Notes under the pieces: generated by a model | Told to the model about the DNA's origin: nothing | Databases searched by the model: none | What the model saw: only the letters and a program-made list of their open reading frames with translations | DNA from: Paramarasmius palmivorus | Lineage: Eukaryota; Basidiomycota; Agaricomycetes; Agaricales; Marasmiaceae | Direction of reading: 5' to 3' | DNA: 64,000 nt | Assembly (NCBI GenBank): GCA_037176845.1 | Contig: JAYKXP010000120.1 | Span: forward strand, 79,172-143,171 | Shown here: one piece after another, positions 57,547 through 64,000 of the stretch | Numbering within the stretch: position 1 is the first letter of the stretch | Layout: every line of letters starts with the position of its first letter | Made by a program: the position numbers and the translations under genes

Positions 57547-59714
57547 GGAGAGATGGGGCTGCAGGGCCTCTATTGGCTATTTGTTCACCTAGTGATGTCT
57601 GAGGGAGTAGATGTTGGATTGTTGGAGGGTAAGATTGAGAGGATAATGTTGGCTATCAACAATGTGTGAGTTCCAATCATGCAACCATGTATGTAACTTG
57701 CTCACTCACCATCACAGCACCCCAAGGACCACAGAAAGTATGGCTCAAGATCCCAGTAGCAGTGCCACAATGACTCAGAGCCAGTCATCAGCTCCAGTCC
57801 CTGAACAAGGTGGTCACAACATCATTGAACTATCCAATAATGAAGATGGTCACATACTTTGTTCTGGACTCTACATTGAAATCGAGCCCAGTCAATCTCC
57901 ACATCTCTTGTATCCTTTTGGCCTTCATATCATATATGGAGAGCCTTGGGACTACCGCATGGAAAAGGGATGTCTGTTCCTACATTTACACCACTGCCAA
58001 AGATGTCTGAAGCAAGGTCAAATGATCTGTCAGCCATGTCAGGATCTGCGTAAAGATGACCGACTCAATGGAATACTCACTTGAATGCAAATGGGCATCA
58101 GTGCAACCACCAATCTGATCTATTATGGCATTGGTGGGCTGCAGACTGTTGTTCAGAAGAAGCAGAGCACTATAAAGGGGCTAAAGCTGCAGAAGGTCAA
58201 TGATGTGCAGAAAATTGCAGGGAAAATGAAGGCTTTGGGGATGCACAAGCTATTGATGATGGCTATTGCGAGTAAAAGGGTTGAGAGGGTGGAATGTGTA
58301 CTAGAGGCTGCGCTGAAGCAAAAGCTGGGAGTGCATGGGGCTCTTGCACTATTTGAGTGAGCAGCAACAGGAGTATATTGTCCACGTTCATATACAGAAA
58401 AAGATGCTATGAAGGCCCTGTTATTCTGGCGAATGGGAGGAGCAAGAGTAGCAAATTTTGCACACCGTGCCATGGGCCTTCCTTCTGTCAACACTATCCA
58501 AAAATGAACCATCATTGAACCCATCATGCCTTCTATATCATTTCCAACTGTCTCCAAAATCAAAGAAAATGTGAAGAAGTCTTTCTTGCCTGTGGTGGAC
58601 GTCATTCAGAAACAACGAATCAAGCATCAGATAATCATGCTCAATGAATTGAAGATAGAATCCCAACTATGTTGGGATCCTCAAACAAATTTGATTTTGG
58701 GATTTTGTCAGGAGCATGGATATTGGGCCAGTATGGAGTTTCAGTCTGAGGATGAGGTGCTTTTGCTTTTAAAGGCAGTGAAAGAAGGAAAGATACACTT
58801 GGCCGGTGAGGTAAGTGCTCTGCTGGCATGTTGTACTGTGGACTTTCCTTTTCTGACACAACTATGTACCAGGCTACTGTAGGCGCTGTTGGCGTATTAA
58901 GCAAGGACTCTCAAATACACAGTGCTTGTTCAGTGCTAATATCTGGGTCGTGCAAGTGAGAAACCGGTGAACAGCATGCAAGGCTTATCCAAGTCATGCT
59001 CAATGCTGTACAGGACACCAATCTCTGCACTGTCTCCATTGCTTCAGATGGCGAGGCAAGGTGTGGTGAGGCTATAATCCACCTAACATTCAAGAAGCAG
59101 CTCGAATCAACATCATCAATTTACCCCCTTCTGAAAGACTGCAATCTCATGAATATGGAAGTGGGAGATGATGATATTACAGGAGATAAAGATTCCAAAC
59201 ATGTCATGAAATGTTACTGTAATCTAGAGCGGGGATTCACTGTACAGGGTGTTCACTTCAAGATATCCAAGGTCAAGCAACATCTGCTATCCCATACAAC
59301 ATCCACTGCTCGGGTAGACTGACTCCTTTGTCCAGATGACCGTCAAGACATTAAACTTACATACGATCTTCTGAAAGAAGTTTGGGATCTGCCTCCAGCT
59401 CCCCCCAACTCAGTTCCTGGCTTTTGAGATGCTCGGGAGTCTCTTCGCACATTCAGATCCCTTACATGACACCTGGTTCTTCCATACATCTCCATCTATA
59501 TGTCTCTTTCAGAACAACTTTGCCACTTGAGTGCTGCCACTCACCTTTGCCTTGCTCTTTACATCGACAGTGATGCTCAGACAAAGTTCATGCCCTCCCA
59601 GCTCTTCATCAACACCATGATAATGATAAAGAATGTCTACTTCTGCATGGCAAAGACACAAGTAGACAATCCAGATAGTGAATTCTTCATTATTCTGTTG
59701 GGGACCAATTGAGA
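57547..59714 (+). pseudogene. Transposase-like gene, middle part (P-element/Academ-like?)
   Basis: Continues from 37032 in frame: LLEGKIERIMLAINN, a 52-nt intron, then a Cys motif (CQRCLKQGQMICQPC), GALALFE, and RSYTEKDAMKALLFWRMGG. Next comes IIMLNELKIES.LCWDPQTN then ILGFCQEHG, which resembles the first catalytic region of P-element/THAP9-type RNase H-fold transposases (D/N-E-x...G.....HG). SIASDGEARCGEAIIHLTFK and DDITGDKDSKHVMKCYCNL would be later core motifs. At least eight in-frame stops (58082, 58358, about 58505, about 58961, 59320, about 59427, about 59466, 59710) are all TGA. The family assignment is inference. Confidence 0.55.
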
Positions 59715-62455
59715 GGATGCCAACTCTCTCAGTAATCTCACAACCCATGCAAAGAGGTGTCGAGGAGAAGACATTGTTTGTGCTGCTATGAAATCAAGTG
59801 AAACACCCGAGAAGGTTCGCGAGAAGATGGCTGGGCACAAGAAAGGTCAGAACTTGAACATCAAAACACTGTTTGATGGGCAGCGCAAGTCTGGTGTACG
59901 CACCTATTCACATATTCAACACACACCAGTTCAAACACGGTTAGTATCTTTCATCTCTCCGCATCCACTTAACAACTCAAGACCTTCTGACAGGATCGAA
60001 TGTGTACACTGGATTTCTGAGAACTGCTGTCTGTTTGAAGTTGTCGCCGACCAAGGTTTTTACAGCCTGATGAAGACAGGGCGGCCTCATTACTGGATTC
60101 CACATCCGACAGTTGTATCGCATGATACGAAGAAAGCCTTCGCTATTACACGAGGTCGAATCTCTGAAATGTTAAGGGTAAGTGCCGATATTGGAGGCCA
60201 CATCATTTAACTCACCTGCCTGCAGAGCTATGATGGCAATATCAATTTTGCTACGGATGCATGGACGGCAGGGAATCACAAGGCATTCGTGGCAATAACA
60301 GCTCACCTTGTCATGGAAGGGGCACCTGCGCAGATCTTGTTAGACTTTCTGGAAGTCCCTGAGGTCAGAGCCTTGATACATTATCTGTGATCAATAACTC
60401 ACCGATGTTGTTCAGTCTCATCAGGCCAGACTCTGGCCAGGGACTTTGCCCGGGTTCTGAAAGACTTTGGGATTATGGATAAGGTAAATCTTCTAGCTCT
60501 TCTTGAAAACATAAATCACTCACCGTTACTGTAGATTCTGTGCGTTACTGGGGACAACACAACAAATAACGATGCCATGGCCGACCACCTTCACCTTCTC
60601 CTTGACAACTACCCTGGCAAGAAGCATCGTGTTCGATGCTTTGCTCATACTATCAACCTCGTAGCCAAGTCATTTCTTCGTCTCTTTGATCCCAAAGATT
60701 AAAAGGATGTTGATTGGTTGGATCCAGCAGCGAGAATTGCACAAGGAGAGGATGTTGAGGTCGAGCTTGAGTTGGATGATGAGGAGCTGGAGCTGCTTCG
60801 GAAGGAACTGGCCAGGTTTGAGAAGGAGAAAGGCACTGGTGCTGAGAACAATCCAGACAACGTTGACGATGATGGTTTACTCGATGCTCAGACCCTTCTG
60901 GAACACCACGAGGCTTCGGACCTCGAGGCCGAAATCGCACCAATTCGGCAGGCACTGTTGAAGGTAATTATACATTGTACGATTTTACTTCTTTGATTTC
61001 TGATTTTTACATCCCTTCCTCAGATCCGCACTATTTCCTTCAAAACCATCCATTCAGTGACCAAGCTACTCCCTGAATGGCATGCAACACTTGCCAAACG
61101 AGGAGTACCAATTAGGATAATACCTCGGGACGTGCGGACTCACTGGAACTCTACCTATGCGATGCTTGACTTTGCCCTCCAATATCGAGATGCTATTGAT
61201 GACTTCACAGGACACAAGGACAACGATCTTCGGGAGTGGGAGCTGAGAAAGAGTGAATGGGAGTTGTTGGATTCTCTGAAAGATAACCTAAAGGTGTGTA
61301 TGTCAGTTCTCCTTCGTGGACCACTCTCTGATGTCAGAATAGATCCTTAAACAAGCTACTGAGCTTTTCTCATCTCGTACCCCAACTGTAGCCGATGTCA
61401 TCCCAGTCATAGACAAGATTGACAGGTTCTTCGCAACACGAATCGTCGAAACTCGGACACAGTCGGGCGTTACTCAAATTGAAGTCTCGGAAGCGCTCAA
61501 AATGAGTCTCTTTGCTGCAAAAAAGACTCTGAACAAGTACTACAGCTTGACAGACGAATCAAGTGTGTACCAAATTGCAATGAGTATGTATAGATCCCAT
61601 GTTCTCTTTGGCTAATACTGACACTGTACTCAAATAGTCTTGCATCCCAAACACAAGCTTGAGTACTTCCACCAACATGGCTGGGAAGCACCATGGATTG
61701 CAGAGGTTGACCGTCTTATTCGAGAACAGTACCTTGAGAAGTACCATGGCCACGAAGATTTATTAGATGTCACCAGCAAGAAAGCCACCATTCAGGATGA
61801 GAAGGTCCGAAAAAACTCAGTACATGTCAATTAACTTCTTCGCTCTATTGTTCCTGATATAGCCTCTTGCAGATGCCTGAAGAGGACAACATGTTTGTTG
61901 ATGACGACGTCCCAGCCAAGCCGAATGTTGATTGCAACGAACTCAACCGTTACTTGTCATCAGCAAGAGAGTTAACTCAGGACCCCATACGATGGTGGAT
62001 TGAGCAGAGGAGCACCTTTCCCCGTCTGTCAAGAATGGCCCTCGACTATCTAAGCATTCCAGGTGTGTTCTCCCCAGTACTGTGCATCCATTTAAGACTG
62101 AGTTCAACATCTTCTAGCTACTTCTGTTGATGTTGAACAGGTATTCAGCCGAGCCCGTCGCCTTATTACGTGGGAGCGCAATCAACTTAGTGCGCAAACC
62201 ACACAGGCATTGATGTGTTTGGGTTCCTGGAGCCTGGCGGGGCTGGTACATGATGCAGATCTTGAAGCGATTGTCAAGTCAGGCCGCGAGGCTCCAGCCA
62301 AGGACGAAGAAGACCTCAACGATATCGAAATGCCGTTTGGGTATGATGCAATTCAACTGGCTGGTAACGACAGTGCTCGCGGGATGGATGACGGTGTTTC
62401 ATTGACTGCAGAGGATCATGCTCGTTTTTCATCTCCCTCTAGTGATGATGAATAG
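59715..62455 (+). pseudogene. hAT-family transposase, 5'-truncated
   Basis: Begins inside a BED-like finger (SLSNLTTHAKRC) and continues TPEKVREKMAGHKKGQNLNI, with at least seven introns. Motifs: INFATDAWTAGN (first Asp), CVTGDNTTNNDAM (second Asp), CFAHTINLVAK, an acidic insert, RTHWNSTYAML, and the C-terminal dimerisation region VEQVFSRARRLITWERNQLS, then a Ser/Asp-rich end at 62455. A one-base deletion near 60422 and a TAA at about 60700 break it. No left terminus is visible: the text passes directly from the transposase-like gene at about 59714. The right non-coding end has GGGTATACCC/CCCATGGG blocks (to about 62615) of the type seen at hAT ends. Confidence 0.8.
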
Positions 62456-62639
62456 TGTATTAACCTGTATCTGTATTGTAATTGTACTGCAACTGGGTTC
62501 TTGATTACTATCTACTGTGTGAAACCCATGGGTAAGCGGGTATGGTACATGACCCGGAGGATGTGGGTATGGGTACGGGTTAGCATCGGGACACCCATGG
62601 GTATACCCGTGCTACTCCTTATTCTTTTCCAGTGAACAC

Positions 62640-63148
62640 GACGATGACTAGTCATCTACAGACCAGAAGAGGATGAATGTGACGAAGAAGATAGAGAAGA
62701 AGAAATCATACCACAAGACTCTGAACATGAGCACAACACTGACAATCCATCAAACTCTGCCCTTGCACAACCCAGCAGCTCAAGTTCTAACACTGATCAA
62801 GCACCTCCTATGGACTCAAGAGTGTCAGATCCTATAGTAGAGGTTGACGGACAAGGAAATGGGCATCCCAGTTGACTACGCCAACATCGTAATATTGAGG
62901 ATATGCTGGGTGAATGTGAATGCAGGGTCCAGATAACCGAAGACCAAGCAGCCATACCCAAAAACCATATCATTACCTGTAAAACCAAAGGCTGTGAAAC
63001 CTGCTTTGTGAGTGAGGTTCTAATGGGTATACAGCAAGATTACTGACCTAAATATTCCCTCAGTATCACATAGACTGCATAGGCCTCATGTATTCAAAGT
63101 CAAACTGGACGTGCGAAGCATGTAGGAAGACAAAACGGCATTGTTAGG
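62640..63148 (+). pseudogene. PHD-finger-like C-terminal exons
   Basis: An acidic, Ser-rich frame (EEDECDEEDREEEII...) with one TGA (about 62875) runs into LGECECRVQITEDQAAI, ITCKTKGCETCF, an intron (GTGAGTGAGG...CCTCAG), then YHIDCIGLMYSKSNWTCEAC followed by RKTKRHC and a stop at about 63148. The C-x-C...C-x4-C...H-x2-C...C-x2-C spacing fits a PHD-type finger. I infer it is the C-terminus of the transposase-like gene, separated by the hAT insertion. Confidence 0.5.
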
Positions 63149-64000
63149 TGGTCAATTGATGAAGCAGATGACAGGAAGGATAGCTGCCAGTGCACTGATT
63201 ATGAAATACATACCATATATAGTAATTATGTCACGTGGTGGTTGGTTGGTTCCCTTCCAACACAGCTTAGAAAAAAAATCAGCACTATATCATATATATT
63301 TTTCCTGCCTCCCCCTTGACTTATACTTAGGTTGATAGTGATGCATTACTGTCTCAAGTCGTGACTCAGCTTTCTGCACCACTACGCTTTACAGCCTAAG
63401 ACAGGGATTGTTAGCTGAAATATGCATATGAGAGCCAAAGAAAATAGAAATCTGATTGAAATTCGACAGGACTTTTGAGCAAGAACAACTGACATATCTG
63501 AACATGTGTTGCTTATTTTGGATGAAACTTTCCCACAGACCTGTTGTTGGACGTTGACATTGAAGATGAACGGCCAGAAGCAAGGACCGGAATGTGGCTG
63601 TGAGGCTGATAATTTTGTCCAAAGGGGGCCCTCATAGATAACAACTGGGTCTAGGCCAAAGGTATGATAGGGATTTGTTCTCCTCAACATGTCTTTTTCC
63701 CTGTACTATGGGTTATGCAGACAGCTGATAGTGCTCTACACATTGGTTATGTTTTAGTGCTATTGATACAGTCGTAATATGCAGTTCCTGAGGGTGTCCC
63801 GCTCATTTGATGGGGATTTCTACCATTCTTTCGAGCCTCATTTGTTTTACTCTTCCAAAATCCTCAATATTATTCATTAATTACATTCATATAAGTGTTT
63901 TCTAGCTTGGAAAAGATCATGGGAGGACAATAATACATGGAGGGGCCAAAAGTTGACCAGTTGTACTTCCTTGTGGATTGTATTACCCTGCACCCCATAG
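63149..64000. other. Gene-free right end of window
   Basis: A minus-strand frame at 63690-63382 is open for 102 codons but shows no motif and no supporting splice context. The rest is AT-rich. Nothing further is supportable. Confidence 0.35.

Noticed and set aside
63382..63690. 102-codon minus-strand ORF
   Set aside because: No motif, no splice context, and composition like surrounding non-coding DNA.

Overview
This window comes from a filamentous basidiomycete, most likely an agaricomycete. The evidence is short (about 45-60 nt) GT-AG introns in nearly every gene, a KDZ-type transposase with a CxC2-like cysteine cluster, a fungal TET/JBP-type dioxygenase, Ty3/gypsy elements, a hAT element, and a gene family I know only from mushroom mobilomes. 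No RNA gene, CRISPR array or clear housekeeping gene is visible. Almost all of the 64 kb is nested mobile DNA. All boundaries and splice joins below were worked out by eye.

Layout. (1) 1-1418: the 3' end of a plus-strand LTR element (LTR-0), with an antisense gene just inside its 3' LTR. (2) 1479-2069: a run of about ten back-to-back hairpins, followed by decayed sequence and a Myb/SANT-like fragment (3427-3687). (3) 4451-32773: a minus-strand Ty3/gypsy element (Gyp-1) with 1118-bp LTRs and a 5-bp AGGGC target duplication, inserted in an older copy of a non-coding inverted-repeat family (Fold-1). Gyp-1 holds one arm of another Fold-1 copy (about 5739-7290). Its gag gene is split by a 16.5-kb DNA transposon, KDZ-1 (14580-31114). 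KDZ-1 has inverted ends, an AT target duplication, a KDZ transposase, a complete TET/JBP-type dioxygenase and about nine other spliced genes. (4) 33.1-36.4 kb: decayed sequence. (5) 36412-63148: a transposase-like gene, possibly P-element/Academ-like, cut by Gyp-2 (37033-57541; 458-bp LTRs; GGTGG duplication) and later by a 5'-truncated hAT gene (about 59715-62600). Gyp-2 is a chromodomain gypsy. It is itself cut by a 3.7-kb palindromic Fold-1 element (39039-42759) and by a 3.7-kb unclassified element, Ins-X (47331-51038).

Removing each of the four clean insertions (KDZ-1, Gyp-2, Fold-1 in gag-2, Ins-X in pol-2) together with one target-site copy rejoins the interrupted reading frame exactly, so the nesting order is firm. 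Premature stops are almost all TGA where arginine is expected. LTR-LTR differences are all transitions, many at CpG. Both fit CpG-directed C-to-T mutation of repeats.

Points of most interest: the self-contained KDZ + TET/JBP cargo element with clear ends; the hairpin array at 1.5-2.1 kb; a predicted self-priming (Tf1/sushi-type) primer site in Gyp-2; antisense spliced genes next to the 3' LTR in two different LTR elements; and the palindromic Fold-1 family.
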